DNA of 64,000 bases from Saccharopolyspora erythraea (GTDB taxonomy: Bacteria > Actinomycetota > Actinomycetes > Mycobacteriales > Pseudonocardiaceae), in contig NZ_CP054839.1 of NCBI RefSeq assembly GCF_018141105.1, positions 7,629,411 through 7,693,410 on the forward strand, read 5' to 3'. Of this stretch, positions 45,860-55,086 are shown piece after piece. Each line of letters opens with the position of its first letter. The stretch's first letter is position 1. Below the pieces are notes generated by a model. The model was not told the DNA's origin. It did no database searches and saw nothing but the letters and a program-made list of their open reading frames with translations. Position numbers and translations under genes: made by a program.

Positions 45860-48800
45860 TCAGCCGGCACCGGGGGGCACGAAGTCGGCGAACCGCTCGC
45901 GAGGGATCCAGGTGACGGTCTCGTCCCCCGAACTGGTTCGTTCGATCATGAATGCGCCGGTTATGTAACGGGCGTCCACCCCACCGGCGAAGGCGATCTC
46001 CTGCTCGCCACCATAGATGCGGTTGTCCATGCTCCGGTTCACGTTGAGCCCGCCGGGCGCCTCCATCGCGTAGACGAAGTCCACGTTCCCGGGGCCCCGG
46101 ACGATCGACCGCTTCATGGTCTCGCGGAGGTCGGTCGAGGTCGACACGAAGTGCGACCACTCGTTGAGGTCGACGTGGCGGTAGAGATCGTAGCCGTGCC
46201 CTTCGTGAGTGTCCGGGCGTTCTCGCGGACGGAAGCCACCGTCGGCCAGGATCTCCGCGGGGGACCTCCTGTCATGCCGGTAGACCGGTCCGAAGCCTTC
46301 CTGGATCCGCAGGTTCGGGTTCGCGGCGTGCAAGGCCTGCGCGTCGAGCCCCGTCGGGTCGGGCGCCGCGGCGAACTCCCGCGACCCGAGGTCGCTCGGT
46401 CGGTCGACGAGCGGCACACCGTACTCCTCGGCGAGCCGGGCGAGCCGGGGGTAGTCGGCAGCGGAGACCTTGTCCGGCGGCACCGGACTCTGGTTGAAGA
46501 CCTCCTGCCGGAGCTTCGCCCGCTCGGCGATCCACCGGTTCTGCGGCGCCTGGCCCGCGGGCATAGGGCCCAGCTTCTCTTCAACCTGCTGCAGCAACTC
46601 GGTGCGCCGAGCCTGCGCCTTCTCGCGGATCATTTCCACGCGCTCGTCGAAGGTCGGGCGCTGATCGGTACCTGGGTCCGCAGGGCTCCCATCCCGATGC
46701 GGCGCGTGTACCTCACTCGCTGGTGCTTGCTGCGGCCGATCGGACTCGCTGGCACGTACGCGGTCCGGCGCCTCCGGACCGTGCCCGGGTCCCGTCCGTG
46801 GCGTGGAAGGTTCTGGTGCGCCGACCTTGGGGCCACTGACGTCCAAAGGCGGTGTGGCGCTCCTCGGTGATGCCTGCCCGGTCACGGGACGCCCACTGGG
46901 TACCTCGGATGACGTTGTGGACCGAGGTGGCACGGCATCAACCGGTTGCTGGTGAGCGGCCGGCGGTTGCACCGGCTGTTGACGCGGAGGAGGCGTTGCA
47001 GCGGCAGGACGCACGTCGGCTTGTCGCGGTGGAGTGCCGCCGTGCTGCGGAGTTCGCTCGTATCCGTGATGGGGTGGCTGACCGCCCTCGGCGTTCCGCG
47101 GTGGCTGAGCGGCAGGCGCCGCGGGGTGCGCCTGCTGCCCGGGCGTATGCGGCGTCAGTTGCTGGTTCGGCGCCTGTGGAGACGTCGGCCCAGGGGGAGT
47201 CGGTGTGCGAGTGCTCGGCACGAACTGCCCGTTGCCGTTGACGTATCCGAGAGGTTCCAGTCGCTGCGTATGGGGGTTGAACCGCGCGAGGTCGTGGTAC
47301 TGGCTCCCGTCGAAGTGGACCGGGACCCAGCGGCCCGCGTCGTCGGTGCGGCCGTGGGCGATCCAGCGCCCGCGGTCGTCGAAGTGGCCGTTCGGGACCA
47401 GGCGGCCGTTGGGCTCGACGTGGCCGGGGACCCAGCGGCCCTGGGCGTCGACCTGGCCGTGCGGGTGCCACCTGCCGTAGGCGTCGATGTGGGCGTGGGG
47501 CACGAACTCGCCGCTTGGCGAGATGTGTCCGGGGATGTCGGTGCCGTAGGCGTCCTTGCGGTGGTGGATACCTGAGAAACGCGGGCCGCCCGGGTGGTGG
47601 AACTCCTTCGGGGCCTGCGGATGGTCGGGAGGGATACCGCGGCGGACGGCGTCTTGGGCTTGGGCGCCGTGTTTGACCCATTGCGGGTCGTGACCCGGCG
47701 GGAAGGGGCTGTCGTGGACGGCCTTGGTGCCGTCAGGGCTGTGGCTGACCCACTGGCCCGGGTCGTCGAAGTGCGGTTGCGGCGCGCCGGAGGAGTCGAC
47801 GTCGAAGGACGCCCTGTCCCCACTGGCGTACATGTTGCCGTAGTTGTCGACCCATGCGTCGGTCTTGGGCGCCAGCACCTCGACGCCGAGTTCTTTCGAC
47901 AGTTGCTCGGCGAAGTTCGGGCTGCCGTCGGGTGTGTCGGCGCCCGTCCTGCACGACAGCAGCCGGATCGGCTCGCCCTGCCTGTAGCCCGGCGAAGCCT
48001 TGATGACCTCGGCGAGTTCCTTGGCGCTGATGTCGTGACCGCCGAACTTCACGCCGGTCGGACTGCCGTGGACCTCGACGGTGAAGCGCTTCGGATCCGG
48101 CATCGCCGTACCGATCCGCTGCGCCCGCACGTCGGGCACCGGGGCATCGTGCTTGCGGATCAGCGACAGCCCGGCCTGGTTCAGCTGGATGTCGAAGCGG
48201 TCGTTGCCCAGCCTCGCCTTGAGGTCGTCGGGCAGCTTCGGAGGACGCGTGTGCCCCAGGTGCCGTGCGTACTCGTGGTGCCAGGGGTTCTCCGGCGGTT
48301 CCTCCGCCGCCATCGACTCCGTCGTGGAACGCGGCGGCACCTCCGGCTCGGGTGTCGAGGACGGGGGCTGGGATGTGTCGGCGGCCGGGGGCCGGTGGTA
48401 GCCGAGCGACTCGGCGCGGATCTTGGCGTCCTCGGCCATCCTCCGCTGCCAGCCGGGACCGAAGTGCGGCTCACCGTGGCCCTTGATGTGGCCGAAGTCG
48501 GTCGGCTTGACGCCCGCCCACGGGTAGTGGTCGGGCTCGGCGGCGACCCGGCGGTCGGGGGCATCGGGGCGGGAAGTGGCGGAGTGGGGGCTGTTGGTGC
48601 GCGGGCCGTCGGGACGCGGAGCGTCGGGACGCGGAGCATTGGCCTGCGGGGCGCCCGGGCGGGAAGCGTCCGGGCGGGAAGCGTCGGGACGCGACGCACC
48701 GGGCCGAGGGGCATCGGTACGTGGCGCGTCAGGGCGGGGTCCGTTCGAGTTGGGAGCGTCCGGGCGCGGGGCGCCCGGGCGAGGTGAGTTCGGGGCAGGG

Positions 48801-48860
48801 CCGCCCGGACGGTGGGAGTCCGGCCGCGGCCCGCCCGGCCGCTGGCCGGGCGCCGCCGGC
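45860..48860 (-). CDS. C-terminal part of a giant T7SS toxin: caspase-like His/Cys domain, GRW repeats, ADP-ribosyltransferase
   Basis: This frame reads from a Pro-rich RPDAP repeat region (upper edge near 48860) to the stop at 45860. From the inner ATG at 48439, residues ~60-210 hold a domain with VEVHGSPTG (His124) and RLLSCRTGA (Cys163), the His/Cys arrangement of clan CD self-processing peptidases. Then come about five GRW repeats and a long Pro-rich linker. The last ~130 residues are an R-S-E class ADP-ribosyltransferase: VYRHDRRSP, FVSTST and the ExE motif GGEQEIAF, like cholera toxin and pierisin-type enzymes. The N-terminal part of the toxin is in another frame upstream (up to 51183). 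Confidence 0.75.
47308..47515 (-). repeat. Tandem GRW-type repeats in the toxin
   Basis: About five repeats of 12-13 codons with consensus G-R-W-x-P-x-G-H-x-D (for example DAQGRWVPGHVEPNGR). The DNA repeats CAGCGGCCC-like blocks at the same spacing. Repeats of this kind often bind walls or act as spacers in polymorphic toxins. Confidence 0.6.
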
Positions 48861-49000
48861 CGCGGCCACCGCGCTGGCCAGCAGCAGGTTGAGGTAGCCG
48901 TGGTGCGTGAAGCCGGTGCCCGCGTCGCGGTGGCGAACGGCGTGGTGCAGTCCGGCGGTGGCCTTGAACGGAACAGTCCGGGCCCGCCGGCCCGCGCCCG
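48860..49000 (-). pseudogene. Middle segment of the toxin in a third frame (between two +1 shifts)
   Basis: About 45 codons here have coding bias only in a third frame, which reads FKATAGLHHAVRHRDAGTG then FTHHGYLNLLLASAVAAAGG. Codon third positions are almost all G or C in this frame. Both joins lie in GC-rich GGCCGGCGGGCCC-type sequence, one near 48990-49020 and one near 48845-48875, and both need a shift of +1. The most economical reading is two indels in one continuous gene. Confidence 0.5.
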
Positions 49001-51183
49001 CGGGGGCTGTCCGGGCCCGCCGGGGCGCGCCCGGCTGCGCCGGGGCTTCCCGGCGTCCCGGTCCAGCCGCCACCGGTGCCGGGACGCGATCCGCGTCCGG
49101 CCGGAGGTGCGCCACCGGCTGAGGGCGCGCCTCCCGCCGGACCGCCCGCAGGGGTGCCGCCCATGGCGTTGCCCGCCCCGGGCCCGGAGGGTTGGTCGGT
49201 GCGTGGCGCGGACGGTGGGGGCGTGGAAGAGCCGAGGTCGGGCCGAGCCGGTGCATCCACATTGGACGCCGTTGTAGCGGCGGGTCCGTCTGGCCGCCGG
49301 GGCGCATCCGGACCCGTAGGAGCGCCTCCAGCGGATGGAGCAGCCCCAGCGCTCGGAGATGAGCCGGGATGAGGAGAAGAAGAGCCGGAGTGAGGAGAAG
49401 AGCCGGAACCAGGGGAAGAGCCAGAGCCCGGCGACGAACCAGAGTCAGCGGACGTACCAGAGCCCGGCGACGAACCGGAGACAGGCGAAGAACCGGAATC
49501 AGGAGAGAAACCGGCGCTGGGAGAGGCACCGGCTACCGGGGAAGTCCCCGTACCGGGCGAGGAGTCGACGCCGCCGGATGCACGCGGGCTTTCGGGAGAC
49601 GCGGCCGCACTCGGCGCTTCCGGGGTGGAGCGGGTGGATTGCCCAGCCTCAGGGCTCGGCCCCGCACCCCGACCGTCGGCGGTCGAACCCCGGCCAGGAG
49701 CCTCTGGCGCGGAGCCGCCGCTCTGACTGTCCGGGGTGCTCTGCGGTCCGCCGGTGTCGCGTCCGAACGAGTTCGTCGAGGATGGCGAGTCTCCGTCGGG
49801 GTGGGCGGAGCTGTTGCCGACGCCCGACCCCGGCCCATCACCAGACCCCGGCCCATCACCAGACGCCGGCCCACCACCAGACGCCGAACCGTCACCCGAC
49901 CCCGGGCCATCACCGGACCCCGGATCACCACCGGATCGCGGAGACTCATCGGATCGCGGCGAGTCACCAGCCCCCGAACCAACACCTGAGTCCGAACCAT
50001 CACCGGCCCCCGGGCCATCACCGGACCCCGAGCCAGGACCCGACCCCGTGCCCGGCGCGTCGGCCGCGCCCACAGCACCGCCGCCATCCCCGGCACCGTC
50101 CGCACCGGCGCCATCCCCGGCACCGCCGCCGTCCGCAGCACCGCCACCGGCGCCGTCCCCACTACCGGCACCGCTACCTGCGCCGCCACCGCCACCGGAG
50201 CCATCGCCGTCACCGTCACCACCGCCGGGGGCGTCCGGGCCGCCGAACTTCGCCTGGTGCTTGCCGACGATGTCGGTGCCCAGGACGTCGTCGACCTTGC
50301 CCCAGCTCTTCTCGGCGAGCTTGTCGGCCATCTTGCCGGGTACGTCGATCTTGTCGGCGACCTTGCCCGCCCACTGCGCCGCGTTCCCCACCTTGTCGGC
50401 GACCGGCTTGGTCAGCTTGCCGAGGGCCTTCATGACCTCGCCGAACACCTCGGCCATGCGGGCCAGCTTCGGCGCCACGTTGCTGATCGTCTTGATCAGC
50501 TTCTGCACGATGTCGGCGATCTTGGCGACGGTCTTGCCGATGAACGCGACCGCCTGCGGCACCACCCACGCCAGCGACGCGATGGGCGGGAGCAGCGCTT
50601 CGAGCGCGTAGGTGATCAGCCGGGAGATGCAGTCGGCCACCAGGTCGCGGACGAACTCCCGGACGAAGGAGACGACCTCGCCCATGATCGTCACGACGGT
50701 GCTGATGGTCCCCGCCAGCTCGGCCGCGGCGTTGAGCGCCTGCCCCTTCTCGGCGGCGTGCGCGCGGTAGGCGTCACCGGCCGCGCCGGTCCAGCCCGCG
50801 GTGTCGGCCGCCGTCGCGGCGGCGTAGGAGGCGGCGGCCTCGCCGACCGCCTCGGAGACCTTCGTCCAGGTGGCCCCGTACGCCTTGACTCCGTCAGGGT
50901 CGCCTGCGAACCAGTCCAGCGCCTCCTTCAGGGGTTCCACGTGCTCGATGAGCCAGGACAGCCCGTAGGAGAGCAGGGTGCCGACGGGGTCGACGGCGAG
51001 GCTGACGCCCTCCATCACCATGCCGCCCCAGGCGAAGCCCGACTCCACCCAGCTGGAGCCGTCGTTGAGGCTGCTGACGTCGTGGTAGGACTCCAGGATC
51101 CCGACGCCCTTGAAGCCGTCCGGGGTCGCGTTGGGGTCCTTGGGCAGGGTGCTCTCGGTGACGACGAGCGGGTTGTCGGTCAT
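48985..51183 (-). CDS. N-terminal part of the giant T7SS toxin: WXG100-like domain and Gly/Ser/Asp-rich linker
   Basis: ATG 51183 overlaps the stop of the EspC-like gene (ATGA). Residues 1-~310 are helical with the WXG motif AGWTGAAGDAYRAHA (Trp131-Gly133), the N-terminal module that marks large T7SS-exported toxins. A hydrophobic helical stretch follows (about 155-230). From about residue 325 a very long Gly/Ser/Asp/Pro linker carries PGSGDG and SGSSPGSG repeats. The real frame leaves this one near 49000; the open frame continuing to 48181 is Arg/Thr-rich out-of-frame sequence. Joined to the downstream part the product would exceed 1700 residues. Confidence 0.7.
49370..50060 (-). repeat. Low-complexity DNA repeats encoding PGSG/DGPGSG linker
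   Basis: Two arrays of short tandem repeats: 18-30-base units around CCCGGCGACGAACC (about 49400-49520) and CCATCACCGGACCCCGG (about 49830-50040). They encode Gly/Ser/Pro/Asp-rich linker and are prone to length change and to assembly error. Confidence 0.65.
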
Positions 51184-51488
51184 CGGCCCAGCTCGCCGAG
51201 CATGCTGGAGTTGTCGTCGTCGACGGCCTGGTACTCCTCGGCGGTGGCGCGGACGTTGTCGGCGACCTCCCGCATGGCCTCCACTGCCTTGCGCAACGTC
51301 TCGACGCCGTTCTGCTCCACCGACTCGATCATGAACGCGAAGGGCTGGCAGAGGATCCCGTAGGCGTCGTTGTTCAGCGTGACCTCCTGCGAGGCGTCGA
51401 CGGCCGTGCCGAGCCGGTCGACCACACCGTCCACCTTGGACGCGTGGGCGCGCAGTCCCTCGATGACGACGTTCATCTCATCGGCCAC
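51180..51488 (-). CDS. EspC-like T7SS substrate/partner with YxxxD motif
   Basis: A 102-residue helical-hairpin protein. GTG 51488 follows GGGGGAGG at five bases; the inner ATG at 51476 is an alternative. The C-terminal EEYQAVDDDNSS contains Y-x-x-x-D, the general type VII export signal. It is coupled by ATGA to the toxin gene, as expected for a small partner that delivers or chaperones the large WXG protein through ESX. The sequence resembles the DUF2580/EspC family by size and pattern. Confidence 0.7.
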   Translation of the reverse strand: MADEMNVVIEGLRAHASKVDGVVDRLGTAVDASQEVTLNNDAYGILCQPFAFMIESVEQNGVETLRKAVEAMREVADNVRATAEEYQAVDDDNSSMLGELGR

Positions 51489-51514
51489 GACGGCCTCCCC
51501 CCGAATGCGAAAGA

Positions 51515-52087
51515 TCAGCGCAGGAACGAACCGCTTCCGTAGTCCTCGTCGAAGTCGTCGTCCGGCCGCCTGCGCTGGGGCGGTCGCGACGGGGCCTGCC
51601 CGGGCGCCTGGCGCGGCGGCGCGGGTCGCGACGGCGGCTCGTGGTCGTCCTCGACGCGGTAGTCCATCTCTTGGACTCCCGTGTGCCGCGAGCGCACCTG
51701 GTCGTCCTGGTCTTCCTCCGGGGGTTCCGGGAACCGCGCCCTGAGCTGACCGACGATGTGCTGTCCCGCGGAGTCGTCAGAGCCGACGGTGTCGGCGACC
51801 GCCCGCTCCATCAGCTCCGGGATGCGTGACTGGGCGACCCGCAGGGTGCGCATGATCTCCGCCGACAGTTGCGACATCGGCCGGGCGGAGGCGCTCTCGG
51901 CGATCTGGATCCCGGTCAGGATGCCGTTGGAGGCGACGGTGAGCTCGACGGTGCCGTCGCGGGAGGACTCGGTGACCGAGATCTGCTCGACCTGCTCGCT
52001 CATCCGGTTGAACTTCTCGGCACGTTCCGTGGCTCGTTCCTGCCACTCCCGGACCATGCGCTCGGTCGCGCTGGTGTCCCCGAACAT
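51515..52087 (-). CDS. YbaB/EbfC-like protein of the T7SS island
   Basis: A 190-residue protein with the YbaB layout: an N-terminal helix (RMVREWQERATERAEKFNRM), a strand pair (GTVELTVASNGILTGIQI) and a second helix (LSAEIMRTLRVAQSRIPELM). A disordered Pro/Arg/Asp tail of about 75 residues replaces the compact end of nucleoid YbaB. Genes of this type are common beside EspC and WXG genes in actinobacteria; whether this one binds DNA is unknown. It is first in the minus-strand island operon, 27 bases before the EspC-like gene. Confidence 0.7.
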   Translation of the reverse strand: MFGDTSATERMVREWQERATERAEKFNRMSEQVEQISVTESSRDGTVELTVASNGILTGIQIAESASARPMSQLSAEIMRTLRVAQSRIPELMERAVADTVGSDDSAGQHIVGQLRARFPEPPEEDQDDQVRSRHTGVQEMDYRVEDDHEPPSRPAPPRQAPGQAPSRPPQRRRPDDDFDEDYGSGSFLR

Positions 52088-52235
52088 GCCCCACGCTCTT
52101 CCGTCGTCGCCGAACTCCGGTTGCGGCAGAGAACGCTACCAATCCGATCAACGAAGGCCGGCGGGTTCCCGGAGATCGCACTGTATCCGTCGTCACCCAC
52201 CTTCGGAGCAATGCGGCGCGGCCGGCACGACCAGC

Positions 52236-52261
52236 GGGCGACGGGCGACGGGCGACGGGCG
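52236..52261. repeat. Short tandem repeat (GGGCGAC, 3.7 copies)
   Basis: Seven-base units in the 282-base divergent gap between the YbaB-like gene and the MocR-type gene. No gene lies in this gap; it must hold the island promoter. Confidence 0.7.
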
Positions 52262-52355
52262 GAAACGAGCACGGCCAACCGCCGGCGACCAGAAGCACCT
52301 CGGTTGCCGCACCGGCTGCTCGCGCGACTCACGCTGGTGCGCCGCCGGGCTTGGG

Positions 52356-52361
52356 TAGGGT
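52356..52361 (+). promoter_or_regulatory. -10 element for a leaderless MocR-type transcript
   Basis: TAGGGT fits the actinobacterial TAnnnT -10 pattern and ends eight bases before GTG 52370, so transcription would begin at or next to the start codon. No good ribosome site exists for either start, which agrees with leaderless translation. Confidence 0.4.
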
Positions 52362-52369
52362 CCGGTCCC

Positions 52370-53767
52370 GTGAGGATGTCGCGGTCCAGTCCCCAGCTCG
52401 ACCTGCACCTGGACTGGGACGGCCGGGCGGACAGCCGCGGGCTCGCAGCCGCGCTGCGCACTGCGATCCGCGACGGAAGGCTCCCGGCGGGCAGCCGGGT
52501 CCCTTCGACGCGCGCCCTCGCCCAGGACTTCGGCATCGCGCGCGGCACGGTCACCCGCGCTTACGAACAACTCGTCGTGGAGGGGTTCCTGCTGTCCAGG
52601 CAGGGCGCGCCGACGACCGTCGCGGCCCGGTTGGGCGACCCGGACGACGTGGAGGACGTGCCGCCGACCGCGGACTGGTCGGTCCCGCACTGGGACTTCC
52701 GGCCCGGCCGGCCGAACCTGAGCGCGTTCCCGCGCCGAGACTGGCTCGCCGCGGGCAGGCGCGCCATGCGCGACGCCTCCCCCGGCGACCTCGACTACGG
52801 CGACGTGCAGGGACACCCGGCGCTGCGGGAGGCCCTGGCCGACTACCTGGGCCGGGTGCGGGCGGTGGTGACCACACCGGATCGGATCGTCATATGCAAC
52901 GGCTACAGCCAAGCGTTGTGGCTGCTCAGCAAGGCCCTTCAGGACATGGGCCGGGACGCGGTCGACTTCGAGGACCCTTCGCTGCCACAACTGCGCGCCA
53001 TCCCGGCCAGCCTCGGGCTCACCGTGCGGGGCGTGCCCGTCGACGAAGGCGGCATCGACGTCTCGGCGCTGCGCGGTGACGCCGTGGTGGTCACGCCCGC
53101 GCACCAGTTCCCGCTCGGCACCACCATGGGGTCGGCCCGCCGCACCGAACTCGTGCGCAGCGCGAAGACCGGCGAGCGGCTGGTCGTCGAGGACGACTAC
53201 GACGGCGAGTTCCGGTTCGACCGGCAGCCAGTGGGGTCGCTGCAAGGGATGGCGCCCAACCACGTCGCATACGCGGGCACCGCGAGCAAGACGCTCGCAC
53301 CCGCACTGCGGCTGGCGTGGCTGGTGCTGCCGCCGCACCTGGTGGAACGGGTGCGGACGCACAAGCGGCACGGCGGACTGCACGCGCCGATGCTCGAACA
53401 GCTCACGCTTGCCGAGCTGATCCGTTCCGGGGCCTACGACCAGCACGTGCGCCGCTCGAGGGCGACCTACCGGTGGCGGCGGGAACGGCTGCTCGAAGCG
53501 CTCGACGGGCTGCGACTGCGTCACGTGCCGTTCCCGGCGGCCATCGATGCCGGTCTGCACCTGACCATCCAGCTCGACCCCGAGGGGCCGGCGGAGCAGG
53601 AGGTGCTGGCCAGGGCCCGCAAGCGCTCGGTCGACTTCGACCTGTTGGGGCCGTGCTGGGCCACGCGCGGCGAGCACCCGGCGGGAGTGGTGATCGGCTA
53701 CGCCGCCCCGGCGGACGACGCCTTCCGGCCCGGACTGGACGTGCTCATGGAGGTCCTGGACCGCTAG
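52370..53767 (+). CDS. MocR/PdxR-type regulator (GntR wing-helix plus aminotransferase-like domain)
   Basis: A 465-residue protein from GTG 52370 (463 from ATG 52376). The N-terminal GntR helix-turn-helix (GSRVPSTRALAQDFGIARGTVTR) is followed by a fold-type I aminotransferase domain with the PLP lysine in YAGTASKTLAPALRLAW. Such proteins sense PLP or amino compounds and often control vitamin B6 or GABA genes or a divergent neighbour. No pdx or gab gene is near; the closest divergent gene is the YbaB-like gene of the effector island, so it could regulate itself or that operon. Confidence 0.9.
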   Translation: MRMSRSSPQLDLHLDWDGRADSRGLAAALRTAIRDGRLPAGSRVPSTRALAQDFGIARGTVTRAYEQLVVEGFLLSRQGAPTTVAARLGDPDDVEDVPPTADWSVPHWDFRPGRPNLSAFPRRDWLAAGRRAMRDASPGDLDYGDVQGHPALREALADYLGRVRAVVTTPDRIVICNGYSQALWLLSKALQDMGRDAVDFEDPSLPQLRAIPASLGLTVRGVPVDEGGIDVSALRGDAVVVTPAHQFPLGTTMGSARRTELVRSAKTGERLVVEDDYDGEFRFDRQPVGSLQGMAPNHVAYAGTASKTLAPALRLAWLVLPPHLVERVRTHKRHGGLHAPMLEQLTLAELIRSGAYDQHVRRSRATYRWRRERLLEALDGLRLRHVPFPAAIDAGLHLTIQLDPEGPAEQEVLARARKRSVDFDLLGPCWATRGEHPAGVVIGYAAPADDAFRPGLDVLMEVLDR

Positions 53768-53778
53768 GTTCTGTTTCA

Positions 53779-53797
53779 CAAGCGGCGCAGCCGCTTG
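53779..53797. terminator. Small hairpin between convergent MocR-type and hydrolase genes
   Basis: CAAGCGGC (53779-53786) pairs with GCCGCTTG (53790-53797) around a GCA loop, 12 bases past the MocR-type stop. The following sequence to 53988 has no gene. Confidence 0.5.
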
Positions 53798-53988
53798 CGG
53801 TGTGGGACTCAGCCCGACCACCCGCCGGGTTCTCAGCCGTCGTCTCGCGAGGACAATTTCGACGCCGCGTATCGGACATACATCAGTCGGAGATCCCGGA
53901 GCGAGAAGGCGGCTGAGGTTCCGCCAGGCGACCCACTACGCGAACCACATCCGAAACACGTCCTAGAGGCGCCGCCCGAGTGGTGTCG

Positions 53989-54858
53989 CTAGGACTCGTC
54001 CGTCGCCGCGGTAACCGGGGCGGGCTTGCCGAAGAACCGCAGGAGCCTGCGGTTGACGTCGGCGGCGTTGCCGGTGGGCACGCCGTGATGGCTGACTCCG
54101 GGCAGCACGCCGGTTTCCACGTGCGGCACGACCCGGCGGGCGCGGGCGATGAGCTTGCGGATGTCGTGGGCCTTGCTGTTCTCGGCGACCAGCACCAGCG
54201 TGGGTACCGACAGCTCGGCCGGCTTCGGGTTCGGCTTGATGACCACCTTCGCGCCGACGAACGACGCCGCCAGCGCCTGGATCTCCAGGCATGCCGGGTC
54301 CATCGGCGCTCCGCCAGTCTCCCAGCGCAGGAAGTCGCGGGTCCGCTTCGCGTTCGGCCACAGCATCGGGACGGCGCGCATCAGGTAGGAGAGCTTCCAC
54401 CGGGCGAAGCAGGCCGTCGGATCCAGCAGCGCCAGCTGGTCCACTCTGGACGAGTACAGGGCGTAGTGCAGCGCGATCCACGCCCCGTAGGAGTGCCCGC
54501 ACATGCGGGCCCGGTCGACCTCCAGGTGGTCCAGCACCGCGTCCAGCCACGCCATCAGGTCGGCAAGCGCCGTGATCGGCCGGCCGTCGTGGACGCTGCG
54601 GCCCGCGTCGCCGATCTGGTCGACGGCGTAGACCCGGTGGCTGCGGCTGAGCTCCCCGACGTTGGCGAACCACACCATCGACGTCGTCCCGGCACCGTGC
54701 AGCAGGAACAGCGGAGGTCCGTCGCCGCACGCGTGGACCCGGGTGCTGCCGTAGGGCGTCGGGACGTCGAGCGCCTCCACGTCGTCGGGCCACCGGGCGA
54801 GTACCGAGTCGTACACCGCGGAGAAAGCGGCCTCGCACTCTGCTGTCGGGAACGCCAT
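53989..54858 (-). CDS. Alpha/beta hydrolase
   Basis: A 289-residue hydrolase of the alpha/beta fold. The oxyanion strand FLLHGAGTTS, nucleophile Ser123 in GHSYG and catalytic His in GVSHHGV (about 257-258) are clear, and the acid is probably in the VLVAENSKAHD segment. There is no signal peptide, so it acts in the cytosol. GAGGTGA stands before ATG 54858. Substrate is unknown: esterase, lactonase or haloperoxidase-like activities all fit this fold. Confidence 0.88.
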   Translation of the reverse strand: MAFPTAECEAAFSAVYDSVLARWPDDVEALDVPTPYGSTRVHACGDGPPLFLLHGAGTTSMVWFANVGELSRSHRVYAVDQIGDAGRSVHDGRPITALADLMAWLDAVLDHLEVDRARMCGHSYGAWIALHYALYSSRVDQLALLDPTACFARWKLSYLMRAVPMLWPNAKRTRDFLRWETGGAPMDPACLEIQALAASFVGAKVVIKPNPKPAELSVPTLVLVAENSKAHDIRKLIARARRVVPHVETGVLPGVSHHGVPTGNAADVNRRLLRFFGKPAPVTAATDES

Positions 54859-55037
54859 GACTCACCTCGATCATCGCTGCTCTCGCTGATGGATAGTACG
54901 GCCGGGAGCGCGATGATCAGGGATTTCCGCGTGCGGGTCGGACGCGGGCGCCGGTCCGCGCCCGTTGAACGCGTTCCCTGGCGACGCCACCATCGGGGAG
55001 GCCCAGTATCTTGACTCGCCGCGACCACCAAATCAGG

Positions 55038-55049
55038 GAACACCTGTTC
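55038..55049. promoter_or_regulatory. LexA (SOS box)-like palindrome GAAC-ACCT-GTTC
   Basis: The sequence fits the actinobacterial GAACNNNNGTTC SOS box and lies 37 bases before the TTG start of the next gene. A TATTCT -10-like element (55050-55055) directly follows. About one such 8-base match is expected by chance in a window this size, so it is only suggestive. Confidence 0.35.
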
Positions 55050-55086
55050 TATTCTGAGCCGCGCCGGTGACATCGAGGGAGAAACG

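Noticed and set aside
48181..48985. C-terminal 270 codons of the 1000-codon frame from 51183
   Set aside because: Arg/Thr/Pro scramble with no domain, while the overlapping frame encodes the RPDAP repeats and leads into the transferase toxin.
49370..50060. Possible CRISPR array
   Set aside because: The repeats are short, imperfect, in frame with a Gly/Ser-rich linker and have no spacers of constant length.
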